Positions 22,593 through 33,728 are shown, counted from the stretch's first letter. The stretch is 64,000 nucleotides of DNA from Bombus terrestris (GCF_910591885.1 NC_063285.1:5985395-6049394), one strand, 5' to 3'. The notes: a model not told the origin generated them from the letters alone. Numbers and translations: made by a program.

Positions 22593-23093
22593 AGGAGCCG
22601 TTTACTTTCACAAAATTTTAATACTTCAGTTTCCTTATTTGAAAATAAGAAGTTAATAAACTAAACTTTATTAACCAAAACCATGTTTCTTATTTTCACC
22701 TGCAACCTAATAAATTAAATCTCATAAAAAATGTACATATCTAAATATTCTGACATTTAATTATAAAATAAAACATGAGGTACGGGTTAATACACGTGAA
22801 ACTATACATTTCGATACGTGTATTCGTGAATCTCAGTACACGGATGCATATATAGATATTATGATCCCTGTATCCCTGTATTTTGATATATGTGTAGCCG
22901 CGTATTTCAATACCCGCGTATTGAGAAGTACACGGCTTAAAACACGGTAATATTTACATTAATCCAATCGAATCAAATACAGACATGAATCATAAAAAAC
23001 TGTTAATAAATATCTTATTGCTTAATGCAACCCTAATTATAATTATGAATGTGAACGTGATCCAGATAATAAATGATTTTCAACAATAAACGA
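22593..23093. other. AT-rich intergenic stretch
   Basis: I see no gene. A homopurine run (AAAAAAAAGGGGGGGAAGGAG) lies near 22572, and loosely repeated TACACG/TATTTCGATA motifs at 22790-22940 could be an old degenerate repeat. Confidence 0.5.
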
Positions 23094-23097
23094 TTAA

Positions 23098-23110
23098 CAC
23101 GTTCGTCGCC
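23098..23110 (+). repeat. piggyBac terminal inverted repeat, 3' end
   Basis: CACGTTCGTCGCC directly follows TTAA and mirrors the other end with one or two mismatches. Confidence 0.75.
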
Positions 23111-23290
23111 ACATCACCCATATCTACATGACGGTTATACTTTCGTAGGGGCCCCGTCACCAAAGTATGGGTGACGCTCTTTTTGTTCGAGTTAATTAAA
23201 TATAGGAGATTACATATAGGATATACAACATAAAAATATTAAAAACACATTATACCATACCTTTTATTAATTTATATTCTGGATAAAATA

Positions 23291-23912
23291 TTACATTATG
23301 CTATATCGCATGGTATTCGTTAAAACATTCCAAACACATTTGGGATGATTTTGGGTTGTAGTTTTTTTTATGTTTTTTGTCGCTTCTTCGCGTGAGACAG
23401 TTTGCTTCTTCTTCTTGTAACATAGGGTGCACATCCTTCTTATAGGCTTGCCCTCCTGATTCTTTCGTATCACCAAATGGTGGGGCACCTTCTTCGTTTT
23501 CTTCCGATGGTTGCCGGACACACTATTTTCTGAGAACACATTGAACCATTCGGAAACGAGAATTTCCCGAAATTTTCTTATCGGTATTTTTTTCTTTTTT
23601 TTTTTTTTTTTTTTTTTTTTTTGTTGCTGTTTGGTACACAATATGAGCATTTGCTATAGTTGTTCCTAAGAGTAAATGTGGTGCTAATTTCCGATACCAC
23701 TTGATGCTTTTTCATATCGTAGTGGCATATGAGACCACCTGGTCACTTCTATCGATACCAGTTTTTCCATTATTATATACAATTACCACCAAAGGTTTCT
23801 GTTTCGGAAGACATCCATGATATGTAGAATTCGTGCTTGAAATCATAATGGGTGCATATTTTGTTGTTAATATTCCAACATTTCGAACGTCTCCCCATTT
23901 GGGCACACCCAT
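23291..23912 (-). pseudogene. piggyBac transposase, C-terminal part
   Basis: KWGDVRNVGILTTKYAP and VVIVYNNGKTGIDRSDQVV are the conserved block around the third catalytic Asp region (family pattern KWKDKR-V-ML-T and YN--KGGVD-SDQ). The C-terminal Cys-rich tail is RRMCTLCYKKKK. A poly-T tract at 23593-23622 interrupts the frame. Confidence 0.8.
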
Positions 23913-23944
23913 ACCGAGCTTTCCTCCGTATTCACATCAGAATA

Positions 23945-24700
23945 AACTTGAGAGTTACATCATCTCTCACGGTGACTAGAGTTCCTGCAATCCTTATAAC
24001 TCTCACCGTTCCTACATCTCAAGAGTTCCATCATCTTTCGCGGTGCCTAGAGTTCCTACAGTCCCTATAGCTCTCACCGTTCCTACATCTCTAAGAATTT
24101 CATCATCTTTCGCGGTGCCTAGAGTTCCTACAGTCCCTATAGCTCTCACCGTTCCTACATCTCTAAGAATTTCATCATCTTTCGCGGTGCCTAGAGTTCC
24201 TACAGTCCCTATAGCTCTCACCGTTCCTACATCTCAAGAGTTCCATCATCTTTCGCGGTGCCTAGAGTTCCTACAGTCCCTATAGCTCTCACCGTTCCTA
24301 CATCTCTAAGAATTTCATCATCTTTCGCGGTGCCCAGAGTTCCTACAGTCCCTATAACTCTCACCGTTCCTACATCTCTAAGAATTCCATCATCTTTCGC
24401 GGTGCCTAGAATTCCTACAGTCCCTATAGCTCTCACCGTTCCTACATCTCTAGGAATTTCATCATTTTTCGCGGTGCCTAGAGGTCCTACAGTCCCTATA
24501 GCTCTCACCGTTCCTACATCTCTAAGAATTTCATTATCTTTCGCGGTGCCTAGAGTTCCTACAGTCCCTATAACTCTCACCGTTCCTATATCTCTCAGAG
24601 TTCCTTCAGCTCTCACGGTGCCTAGAGTTCCTGCAATCCCTATAACTCTCACTGTTCCTATACCTCTCAGAGTTATCCTAACCGAAATACGGGGATCGAA
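23945..24700. repeat. 72-bp minisatellite, about ten units, inside the piggyBac transposase
   Basis: Tandem units of about 72 bp carry AGAGTTCCTACAGTCCCTAT, CTCTCACCGTTCCTACATCT and TTTCGCGGTGCC. Because 72 is a multiple of three and stops are rare, both strands show long periodic open frames (for example PRVPTVPIALTVPTS); these are not evidence of a gene. The array interrupts the transposase between its VVRIRVNGSRK and KWGDVRNVG blocks. The same repeat, inverted, occurs at 34.3-34.64 kb. Confidence 0.9.
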
Positions 24701-24716
24701 CTATTCGTGGTGTCGA

Positions 24717-25076
24717 TTATTCTAATCGTAACAGGAATTTACGACTCCCGTTGACGCGTATTCTAACGACCGCGTCTCCCCGCGATAGCTCGAAAGTACA
24801 TTGGGCATATATTTTTTTGTGCCGTACAGTTCCAACGACATGCATCCTAAAATTTAAAAATTTCACTGCTAACTGATAGCTCGTATAAAAGTTGTTGACG
24901 GACAAAGCTCGTCCTTCATTTAGCAATTTATCTGCAAGTTCAATGCAGACGTTTTCAGCCATGCTAACTTGCTTACTTCCGGTGATTTCTCGTCTAGAAT
25001 ACACTTTTGCAGACCACGTGTAACCTTCGGTGAAACACAGTTTGTATAGTTTTATACCATACTTATGTGATTTTTT
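24717..25076 (-). pseudogene. piggyBac transposase, middle-downstream part
   Basis: HKYGIKLYKLCFTEGYTW at the LINE junction continues into ENVCIELADKLLNEGRALS, VNNFYTSYQLAVKFL and HVVGTVRHKK. These match the transposase stretch around the second catalytic Asp (family: LL--GR-LYVDNFYTS--L). Here VDNFYTS is VNNFYTS, so a second catalytic Asp may also be Asn. The piece ends at the minisatellite. Confidence 0.8.
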
Positions 25077-25286
25077 TTTTTGCGTGGGGAGGGGAAAATG
25101 CTATTACGCATGCCCAGTGACCCGCAACACTGGGTTATGTGGGAGTCGGTCGGATGTCGTTGCCATACCCACTAAAAACCCCTCCTCCTTCTTCCTCCGG
25201 TTAGAGGGCTGACAACCCCGGTAAAACCAGTCGGCAGTCATCAGGGTTGTCCTTTCGTGCCCCGTTGTATCTACTTCTTCGGGCAG

Positions 25287-28200
25287 TTACTGCTCATGTC
25301 GTCCTCCCAGCCAGTTCAGAATACTGGGCTGGTCTCCTTCTGCGGTTTTTCGTTGTTCCATGTTCTTGCCCTCATTGCTCCGCGTAGTTGTTGTTACGCT
25401 CGTTCTCCTCCTTGCCTCTTCCCAGGCCCTCGCTGTCACCCTCCTGTGACACATGACGGTCTTGCAGAATTGCCTGAATTTATTCCAGCTCTCGTCCTTG
25501 GCGGTCACCGTGGCGATCAGATTGCCCACGTCTATCTTCCCTCCCAGAGCGTTCTCCAGCTCGATCCTTCTGTCCGTCCACTTCGGGCACGCGAAGAGGG
25601 CGTGCTCTGCATCGTCGTTCGGGTCTCCACAGTCGAGACAGTTGCTGTCGCTGTCCCTGCCAATCCTTTTCCTATAGACCCCGAAGCTCCCATGCCCGGT
25701 TAGCAGCTGCATGGTGTGGTGATCGATGTCCATCTTCTTTTTGGTAAATAGCAGCGCACTCGGTATTAGCTTCTTTGTGATATTTTCTTTTTTGTAGTTG
25801 TTCCACTCCTTCTGCCAGTCCTCTTGGGCCTTCTTGCGAATCGCCTCCAGTTCCTCCTTCAGCTTGCAGCCGTCATCCGTGCCAATCCTGGACCCATGGA
25901 TCTTGTTCCTCTCGTAGGTCTCTCCGAGCATCTTTATCTTTATGTAAATCGGGAGATTCCCGGTCAACACGCAAAGTGCCGCGTGGGAGACGGTACGGTA
26001 TGCCGTCGTTGTTATGCACAGGGCCGTTCGTTGTGCTCGTTTCAGCTTTTTCCTGTTCTTATCGGTATTCGCTGCTCTAGCCCACACCGGTGCTCCGTAA
26101 GTTACGATGGACTCCCACACATTGTAGTAGAGCCTATGAGCCAAGCTGGGCGGCCCGTTGAAGTTGGGTAGAATTCCCCTAAGGGCTCCTATTAACTTGT
26201 CGGCTCTGTTACACACCATCTCGATATGCGCACCGAACCTCCGACTGGAGTCGATGACGACTCCGAGATACCTGATGCGATCGACCGTTTCGATGTCCGA
26301 GGAGCCCAACCTGAGTTTCACCACTCTCGGCACTCGCAAGTTTGTGATGAGCATGACCTCCGTCTTTTCCCTCGCCAGGGTGAGCCCGACACTCGTGCAC
26401 CAATCGTTGGCGATCCTTAGCATCGTGTTGACCTTGACGGAGGCATCTTCGTTCCTCCCGACGGAACATGTGATGGCCAGATCATCCGCGAAGGCGGTTA
26501 CTCTGACCATTGGCATGTTGTCGAGTCTCTCGAGCAACCGGTCGTATACCAAGTTCCACAGGAATGGTCCGAGGATGGATCCTTGCGGAACTCCCGCCGC
26601 CACCTCGTGCTCCACCGTGCCGTGCTGGTTGCTCACGATGATCCTCCTTCCGGATAGGTAACTGCCGATTAGCCTTTTGACCTTCCATGGCAGCTTCCTC
26701 TTGTCAAATTCCTCGTATATGCTCTTCCACCTGAGCGAATTGAAGGCATTGCTAATATCCAGGGTGATCATCACGCATATTACCTTCTTCTGTTTGCAGA
26801 TGTTGGCAAACTTCATCACCTGCGTGATGGCATCTACCGTGCTCCTCTTCTTTCTGAAGCCATATTGCCTCCGATGGAACGGGTCCGTCCCGATACATCT
26901 CTCGATGATCCTCTTAAAGCATTTTTCCCAGATCTTGCTCATGGTTGGGAGTATGCTTATCGGCCGGTACGCGTTGGGGAGACTGGGATCCTTTCCCGGT
27001 TTCCTTAGCAGTATTACTCTGGCCGTCTTCCAGCAGTCTGGGATCCTTCCTGATTCGGTGATGCCGTTGAACGCCCTTGTCACGAGCTCGCTCCTGCGAC
27101 TCGCTACCAGCTTCGCGATCTCGCCCGGCACGCCATCGACTCCTGCAGCCTTCTTGGTGTTCATTCTTCCGGCGGCATCGACGACATCGCCTTCGCCGAT
27201 GGCGACGCTGAGGCTAATATCTCCTTCTTCTTCGGTCTCTGCCTCTTCGCGGCCCTCATAATGGCGAGGTCCGTGTCCCAAGGTGAATAGCCTCTGTAGG
27301 ACTGCCTTCACCATGTCGATCGGCATGTCGTTTGTTGGTCCCTTGCTTTTACATTTCTTCATGACCGTGCGATAGGGTTTGCCCCAAGGGTCGCTCTCCA
27401 GTATCTTGCAGTATTCAGCCCAAGCTGTTTTTTTGCTACAGGCGATCTCCTTTTTTAACTACCTACGGATCTCCTTGTAGGCGTTGACGAGGGGCTCGGT
27501 GTTGCCGGCATTCTTCTTTCTTTCTCTCGTCACCTTCCTGAGCGCTTTTTGCGCCTGCGCTCTCAGTTCCGCGATCATCGGGTTCCACCAGTAGTTCGCG
27601 TACTTGCGGCTCGCCGCACCGTTCGACTTCCTTAGCATCCCTTCGCACGTACCTTCGATGCTCTTTTGCAAGGGCTCGGCCCCATCCTCTCCGATAGCCG
27701 CGTTGAGGTCCTCCTTCTTCAGTGTGTCGTCGAATCTGCTCAGGAACTCCTCCGGCGACATGTCCTTGGTCACGTACCTGTAGAACTTCGATACGGTTCG
27801 GGTCTTCCTCGTCTTAAACCTCTGGAGCACGTACAGATGGTCCGAGGCCGAGTATTTGTCCAAGACCGCGCTTCCGGCGTGTATCTCGCTGACCTTGTTG
27901 GATACGATTATTATGTCGGGGAAGCTCGTCTTCCCGTTCATGAAGAAGGTGTACTTTTCCTTGAGCCTCAATGGAAACACCCGGTGGGCGCTTAGTGCCT
28001 CCATTAAGACTCTCCCTCTCTTGTCTGTGGTCGATCCTCCCCAACAGGTTGACTTTGCGTTGAAGTCTCCGGCCACGACGACCTTGTCGTGTCTTCTAGC
28101 AACGCTCTTCGTCATAGCAGACAGCGTGTCTATGTATTTGCAGTATGCTGGCTTATTTATGTTGGGCGAACAGTATCCGCTGAAGCAGAAGACGTCGCCA

Positions 28201-28440
28201 ACGCGGACGCCCACTATCCCGTCGCTCTTGACCTCCGTTGTTTCATCAGGCAGCTTGCCATTGAGGAGTGTGACCCATATCGAGGCGTCTCCTTTGGTGT
28301 CATTAAACCAGTGCGGTAGCTGCCTGTTCGGCTGGGAAATTATTATTATATCCGGCTAAGTTCGATCGCGCATTGGTGCATCATGTCCTGCGCCAGCATG
28401 CATCTGTTGAGGTTTATCTGCAGTATCCTCATTTACTCGC
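25287..28440 (-). pseudogene. R1-clade ORF2: endonuclease, reverse transcriptase, C-terminal CCHC
   Basis: The endonuclease front MRILQINLNRCMLAQDMM (near 28435) breaks by deletion or frameshift near 28360 into IIIISQPNRQ, where family members have SEP; Gln replaces the catalytic Glu. It continues with VVVAGDFNAKSTCWGG and SASDHLYVL. One TAG (27459-27461) is the only stop between 28214 and 25287. RT blocks: KKAAGVDGVPGEIAKL, YRPISILPTMSKIWEK, QYGFRKKRSTVDAITQ, VPQGSILGPFLWN and FADD near 26490. The C-terminal CLDCGDPNDDAEHALFAC knuckle is typical of R1-type proteins. Confidence 0.9.
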
Positions 28441-29040
28441 TTTCAACCTCCTTCTATATTCTGGACAAGCCAGGGATCCGGTTACGTGGTCAAATTTCAC
28501 TCCTTTCTCCTTGCTGCAGATGGAGCAGCAGGGTGCGTTGACGCAGGCAGCTATCGTGTGGTCTTTGGCTCCGCACTTCCTGCAAATCTCCTTTCCAGGG
28601 CTTATCGCCGTGCACTTGTTCGCGATATGCCCAAACATGTGGCATCTGAAGCACTTTACCACATTGGGTAGTGCCTTTATCGAGGCTATCGTCAAGCCGG
28701 TTCTGATCTTCCGGCTCGCCCCCTCTTTGGCCAGATAGGCTTTCGGCATCGTCACTATTGCCGATTGGGTGCCCCACGGCGCCATTTTTAGGGTCTTCAC
28801 TTCGACCTCTGTGATGTCGCTTACGCCCAGTTGCACTACTATCTCCCTGGCTAGTTCTTCCTTGCCTACGAGCGGGTCTATATCCCTGATCTCTACGGAG
28901 GTCTTGTCGCGCATTGGTAGCGCTCTCACCTTGCCTCTTAGCGCCGTGTTCATATCCGCCGCGGTCTTTTTGGCGTTGCTACCTGCTTTCAGCTCGATCA
29001 GGATCTCACCTGTTCTGGTCCTCCTAATCCCACAGCTCTC
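28429..29040 (-). pseudogene. R1-clade ORF1 (Gag-like), 5'-truncated
   Basis: Reading from the truncated start: GEILIELKAGSNAKKTAADM, VEIRDIDPLVGKEELAREI, then three zinc knuckles CFRCHMFGHIANKC, CRKCGAKDHTIAAC and CSICSKEKGVKFDH. Order and spacing are those of R1-type ORF1 proteins, which package element RNA. It ends with YRRRLK, just before the ORF2 start. Confidence 0.85.
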
Positions 29041-29059
29041 TTTTAGGGTCTCTTAGTAT

Positions 29060-29400
29060 AAGTAGGGTCTCTCTTATAAATTAAATTTATAGGGTACTGC
29101 CGAAATGTTAGTTGTCCCCTCCAAGGAACCATTGTCTCGTTGACTATAATATTGCCTGGTGAAAAAATTTGTTTGTAACTGTCTATCAATATGTTTATGA
29201 GTGGTAAAACTTTTTTGCTAATAGCAATTCAAAACGATTACATTATGTAACAAGCGGTGTCTGTACTAGACTTATCCAAACCATTAGTTCGATAAATTTT
29301 ATAATTTCTTTGGAAGTGGTGGGTTTCCATCTCTTATGTCGAGTTTGATCGATCACTTCATGTTGATGTAATTTTTATTCTACATATCTATTAGTCTCTG
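29060..29400 (-). pseudogene. piggyBac transposase, catalytic front part
   Basis: RWKPTTSKEIIKFIEL near 29300-29340 is the WKPVT--EI--FLGL block. IIVNETMVPWRGQLTFRQY near 29100-29160 is the first catalytic region, where DE is expected: the codon at 29139-29141 gives Asn. Ends where the LINE is inserted. Confidence 0.8.
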
Positions 29401-29412
29401 TAACTAAAAGGC

Positions 29413-29760
29413 TTAGCACTTTTTCATCAACGAATAACGAAAGCACTTATTTGCGCTAATGTCAAACGGCAAATCCATCAGAAGTCCGCTTTTTCCGGTG
29501 AACTGAAACGTCTGTTGCCTGTTAGCGAATTCATTCCATTGAATATTGTTCAATGAATTATCAATAGAGTTGAATTTCTCTTCTTCGTCTATGGCAAGTT
29601 CTTCCAACATGTCTTTGATGTCTTCGCCTGCAAATGCTTCCTCAATATCTGAGTCCGAACTCGATGAAATTCTATTTATAACTTTTCTTCTAAAATCCGC
29701 TATTTCGTCGTCGCTACTCTTCTCACTTTCAAATGTATTTTCACGTTGTTTTCTGAACAT
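29413..29760 (-). pseudogene. piggyBac transposase, N-terminal acidic region
   Basis: ATG at 29760 (MFRKQRENTFESEKSSDDE) is the likeliest start: an acidic Ser-rich N-terminus typical of the family follows, then NIQWNEFANRQQTFQFTGKS and a hydrophobic LLMDLPF block. The longer upstream frame to 29886 has no family character. A stop at 29413 ends the open frame. Confidence 0.7.
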
Positions 29761-30021
29761 TTTGAAGATGAAAAAATCACTGATGTACATCTTACAAGTA
29801 TGCTTCTCGACTAAATGAAAGATCTGAGATATCTGCCATGAGATCCCTCGGAATACTCTAGCTGGAAAGCTTATCGCTTTCTCCATTTCAAAACTAAATA
29901 ATCTTTTCTTTATAATGAATCGAAAGCGATAAACAATAAATTCCCGCTTATCGCTCTATTTACGTTCTGCGTATCGGCGGTCGGATTTGGGCCCCGCAGG
30001 AAACATAGTCGAATCACGCTG

Positions 30022-30034
30022 GACGACGAATGTG
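30022..30034 (-). repeat. piggyBac terminal inverted repeat, 5' end
   Basis: The reverse complement reads CACATTCGTCGTC, mirroring 23098-23110, and abuts TTAA at 30035. Confidence 0.75.
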
Positions 30035-30038
30035 TTAA

Positions 30039-30420
30039 GAGTATAATTGTAAAAATGAATCCTTTTTTACTCATTGACTCATATCTTGGGACTGAGCTTA
30101 CAGCATATGTAAAAATTGTTATTTTTATTTATTTTATTCTTATTCACATGTTGTGTTGAAATCATGTTCTTATATAGTTCAATTTACTTCAAAGTTTAAC
30201 GATCAATATTTTATATAGAAATAATTTATTAATCAAGATAACATGATTTTGCAACAATAAAAATAATTTTAATAACATCGTTAAATGGAAAAAGACACAA
30301 GAGATTTGGTTCCTATCTTTCGTCTTTAAAAAACGTTCAAAAGGGAAACAGATATTACATCATTTTCGTTTTAAGTAATCCCGAATTTAAAAAAATACAT
30401 TCTTCTAAATATTATAGTTG
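30039..30420. other. AT-rich stretch without recognisable genes
   Basis: Flank of the piggyBac insertion. No ORF, repeat or RNA gene seen. Confidence 0.5.
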
Positions 30421-31867
30421 CCAAGATAATGTGCAATTGCAAGAGGAAACTTCAACGGAAACTCCACGGATTCTATAGCGAAGGAGCACGGACACCTACT
30501 TGGTCAAAAGAATAGTAAATTGGCTTTCGCACACTATGTAAACAGTAGAGCCGAAATACGTTCCGAAGGTAGCGATTCTTCTTCTGCTAAAAGTGTCATG
30601 CCTCTCAACATGAATCCAACTGACAAAAGTACCGAAAAGCAAAGCGGACTAATTGCTACTTTGATTGAACAATTTCAAAGCCTAACTCACGAGTTTAGAA
30701 GCTTTAGAAACAGTACCGATGAAATCATTGAAAGTATGAAACAATTTACAGAAACTAGCGATAGAAACTGCTCCAAAGAAATAGTAATCTTGCAAAAACC
30801 ATAGAACTGAAATACGACACCGGAACCGACCAGTCACAGATGACCATCCATTTTAGAAACCGCTATCGATAACGTAACAGATGACGAAACTGACGGATCA
30901 GACGCTTTACAAAGATTACGAAGTAAAACTAGTCACGTCACAATTGGACCAAGAAACGACTACGACGAAGAACAAGGCGTCCAAGCAGAAAAGGTCATAC
31001 GTACTGTTGAAACACTACGGGGTCAAGACGACGTAATTGTGGAAGACTTTATCCTATCAATCCGAAAGTAAGAGCCATGACAAAGTGTGCAAGTGATAGA
31101 GAGCTACTATTTGACCTTATACTCATCGAAAGTATAACCGACGAAAAAAAAAGCGGAAAAAAATACGATACCTGAATATTAACTCGCTTGGAGACTTATA
31201 TTCGTGTTTAAGACAACACGTATCAGCACCAACCACTATTAGTAACTGCTGGGACAAATTGAAAAATTTAAAGCAAGGAGCAACAGAAAGCGTATAATCT
31301 TTCAACTCCAGATTCCGACAACAGCTCAATGAATTAAATTACGCGGTTTAAAACGAAAACCGCACGACGCGTAGCTATGGATATTGAAGAATGCGAAACA
31401 CTTAAGACACATTTGTTCAATTTACGATACGAAATAGAACATATGGTAATAGCTAGCGATCCGAGAAACCTGAACCTTGCCCAACGACTAGCAGCCGACA
31501 GAGGACAATGGTTACGAGAAGTAAATCGTGTTACCAACCGCCGAAAGAACCAATCTAACAGCACTACGCCAGTATCGAAACGAAATGCTACCGATCCACG
31601 ATCACGAACTTTTACTCAGTCATCTAACTAACCATCAGGTGACCGCATGAAAATAAATGTTCCAAGTGTCAACGAATCGGACACGTAGCCGAAATCTGCT
31701 GCTCTAGAAAAAAAATTTTCTATTCGCCAACCAAGGAAAGGTCCCAAACCAAACAACGAAGAATCCGGAGAAAACGTACCTAGAGTCAACTGCACCACTA
31801 CCTGAAGATTATTGTCAATCGTATTGCAACGAAGAAACAGAGAAAGAGACAGATTCCTCATCGACAC
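30421..31867 (+). pseudogene. Gypsy-like Gag remnant
   Basis: Several frames carry Gag-like text: LIEQFQSLTHEFRSFRN; LNINSLGDLYSCLRQHVSAP and WDKLKNLKQGATESV; then LFNLRYEIEHMVIASDP. A zinc knuckle KCSKCQRIGHVAEICC lies near 31655-31700. The spaced capsid blocks and knuckle suggest a Ty3/Gypsy Gag. No protease or RT follows; the sequence passes directly into LTR-like DNA. Stops are frequent, so it is old. Confidence 0.6.
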
Positions 31868-32440
31868 TCTGTTATAACACTCTGAACCGTTACTCTGTTG
31901 TATTGGTACATTAAATTTTACTATCTATTGAGATATACGTAATTTTGTGTGCTACACTGGATTATCCGCGTAGTATTTACATACATATGAATATGAGTTA
32001 TTGTGAGAGTATGTGCATGCGCAGCGTTTTGTAAAACAGAAAAATGCAAGTGTTCCGTACGCATGGTGGTAAAAAAGGTGGTGCTACAAGAAGAGTGCTG
32101 AAACGCGTGTGTGACATCGACCACACCTTAAACTGCGTCAGAGATAAGACTTTCTCCCCTACCTTCGGACTCTTTCGCACACGGCACCACTTTATCATCA
32201 TCATAACCTACACCGAGCCCCTCAACACGCCCAAACTAAAACATATATAAGCCGAATCTTCAGCAAGCTCAGGCAGTTCTTGTTCAGATTTCTCTGATTC
32301 AGAATATTATACTACTCATGTAAAACTATTGTAATCATTGAATTTATAATAAAGTTTGATAACAGAATGTTAAGAGCTGGGCTACGGCTCAACCTTCTTT
32401 TTTTATAATCTAAGTCACAAGTTTACGTGACACCAGTGTA
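31868..32440 (+). repeat. LTR-like region following the Gag remnant
   Basis: Contains CATATATAAGC (TATA-like, near 32240), AATAAAG near 32348, and TCTGATTCAG initiator-like text. Its first part matches the inverted LTR remnant at 19.69-19.88 kb, and about 60 bp (CTCTGAACCGTTACTCTGTTG to TTTTACTATC) also occur at 37.84-37.9 kb. LTR edges could not be fixed. Confidence 0.5.
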
Positions 32441-32445
32441 GAATG

Positions 32446-33195
32446 ATTTTTTTTTTATTAGAAATTAAAGAATTTAAATTTGATTATTTTAATTTTATTT
32501 ATTTATTAATATCCTTTTTAGTTAAAATTCCAATATATATATTTCATGGGTAATTAATTAAAGCTCATGTAGAAGCTTCATTTTTTAGATCAATAATTTT
32601 GGCTTCAGTTATATTAAAATTAGAGAGATATGGAATATTACGTTTAATTTTAATTTTTAAAAATAAATTTATTAATTTATCTTATTATTTAATAATAATT
32701 AATTTATTTGGAATATTAATTTTAAGAATGTGTTTGTTTCAATTTGATATAAAATTGATTATTGCTATATCTTCAGTAATTCATATAGGAATTATATCTA
32801 TAGGAATATTAAGGGGTTTAAAGGTTGGTTTATTAGGTGGTTTATTAATAATGATTTCTCATGGGTTAGTTTCTTCTGGTTTATTTTATTTAGTTAATAT
32901 AATTTATAGACAAACTAATAGACGAAATATTTTTATCAATAAAGGATTAATTAATTTAATACCTTCAATATCAATAATGTGATTTATAATATGTATTTAT
33001 AATTCAGGTGCTCCAATTTCTTTAAATATAGTAAGTGAAATTTTTTTATTAATAAGATTAATTAGATGATGCAAATATTTATTTATATTTTTATTTTTTT
33101 ATTGTTTATTTAGATTTATATATTCAATTTATTTATTTAGTTTTATTCAGTTTGGAAAAATTTATGATTTAAATATAAATTTAATAAATAGAATA
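32446..33195 (+). pseudogene. nad4: Nuclear mitochondrial insertion: nad4 (NADH dehydrogenase subunit 4)
   Basis: Translation gives IKAHVEASFFRSIILAS, VILKLERYGILR, MISHGLVSSGLFYLVN and, after a TGA, IYNSGAPISLNIVSEI, the conserved ND4 core. TGA stands where ND4 has Trp and AGA where Ser is expected, as in the invertebrate mitochondrial code, so it was copied from mtDNA and never adapted to nuclear coding. ND4 is a membrane proton-pumping subunit of complex I; this copy is non-functional, lacks the N-terminus, and a conserved Leu-Trp pair is lost. An LTR fragment interrupts its downstream end. Confidence 0.9.
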
Positions 33196-33387
33196 GGTGT
33201 GCAGTGTGAGTTGAGAAGCGAGAGCGAGCCAGTGTAGAAGCCGGAGAGTGTGAATCAGGAAGTCGAAAGCCGCGTATGAAAATAAGACGTACGACAGCAT
33301 TGTAATTATTTCGTTGCTTCGAATATTATTTATTAAATCAAAACATCATTACTTGTCCTTTCCTCTAAGACCCATTTAGATACCACA
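33196..33387 (+). repeat. LTR 3' fragment of the TGTAGTATC family
   Basis: Matches the right end of the solo LTR at 36511-37379 (shared AAAACATCATTACTTGTCCT, then AAGACCCATTT and GATACCACA) and sits before TATATA. The 9-bp array is missing; the break falls near the array position of the longer copy. Confidence 0.75.
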
Positions 33388-33728
33388 TATATATTAATAT
33401 ATAATTAATTATATATACATATATAAAAATTTAAAAAATTTACTAATAGAATATAAATTTATTAAATTATATTTAATTTATTATATAAATGTTGATAATA
33501 AAATTTTTAAAATAACTATAAATTCTAAAAAATATTATTGTTTACATTATACTTTATTTAAAAAATATTTATTTATTTATTTATTTTGGTTTATTTGAAA
33601 GAAATATAGTTTTATGTAAAAATTTAAAAATATCGATAGGGCATGAGCCTATTAGCTTAAACTTAGCTTATTATATAAATGTTGATTTAAATATTTTTAA
33701 AATAACTATAAATTTTATTTATTTATCG
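33388..33728. other. Very AT-rich, probably mitochondrial-derived DNA with a trnM-like sequence
   Basis: On the minus strand at about 33630-33680, the anticodon arm ATAGG-CTCATGC-CCTAT with anticodon CAT follows a D-arm-like AGCT-AAGTTTA-AGCT, as in insect mitochondrial tRNA-Met. Acceptor and T arms are not convincing. An element ATATAAATGTTGAT recurs at 33485, 33675 and 34655. Origin near the mitochondrial A+T region is an inference. Confidence 0.45.

Larger units (their letters stand above)
25077..29055 (-). mobile_element. R1-clade LINE inserted in the piggyBac transposase
   Basis: The A-tail is at 25071-25081; the 5' end near 29055 is truncated inside ORF1. ORF1 (28429 to about 29040) and ORF2 (25287 to about 28440) are in R1-like order. 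The insertion separates transposase blocks YPINLIYK and HKYGIKLYKLC, so it is younger than the piggyBac copy. No target duplication could be defined with confidence. It is much more GC-rich than its surroundings. Confidence 0.9.
23098..30034 (-). mobile_element. piggyBac-like DNA transposon split by a LINE and a minisatellite
   Basis: TTAA lies at 23094-23097 and 30035-30038, the canonical piggyBac target duplication. Inside are inverted ends CACGTTCGTCG (23098) and, reverse-complemented, CACATTCGTCG (30034). Transposase pieces read on the minus strand in order: N-terminus 29.4-29.76 kb, middle 29.06-29.4 kb, next part 24.7-25.08 kb, C-terminus 23.3-23.9 kb. Removing the R1 LINE (about 4.0 kb) and the tandem array (about 0.75 kb) leaves about 2.2 kb, a normal size for this superfamily. 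Confidence 0.85.

Noticed and set aside
23945..24700. CRISPR-like array
   Set aside because: Units are contiguous with no unique spacers and the genome is eukaryotic.
24043..24725. Plus-strand ORFs rich in PRVPTVPIALTVP
   Set aside because: Product of the 72-bp minisatellite lying antisense to a transposase; no gene signals.
33628..33680. Functional tRNA-Met gene
   Set aside because: Only the D-arm-like and anticodon arms can be drawn; acceptor and T stems fail, and the context is mitochondrial-derived nuclear DNA.
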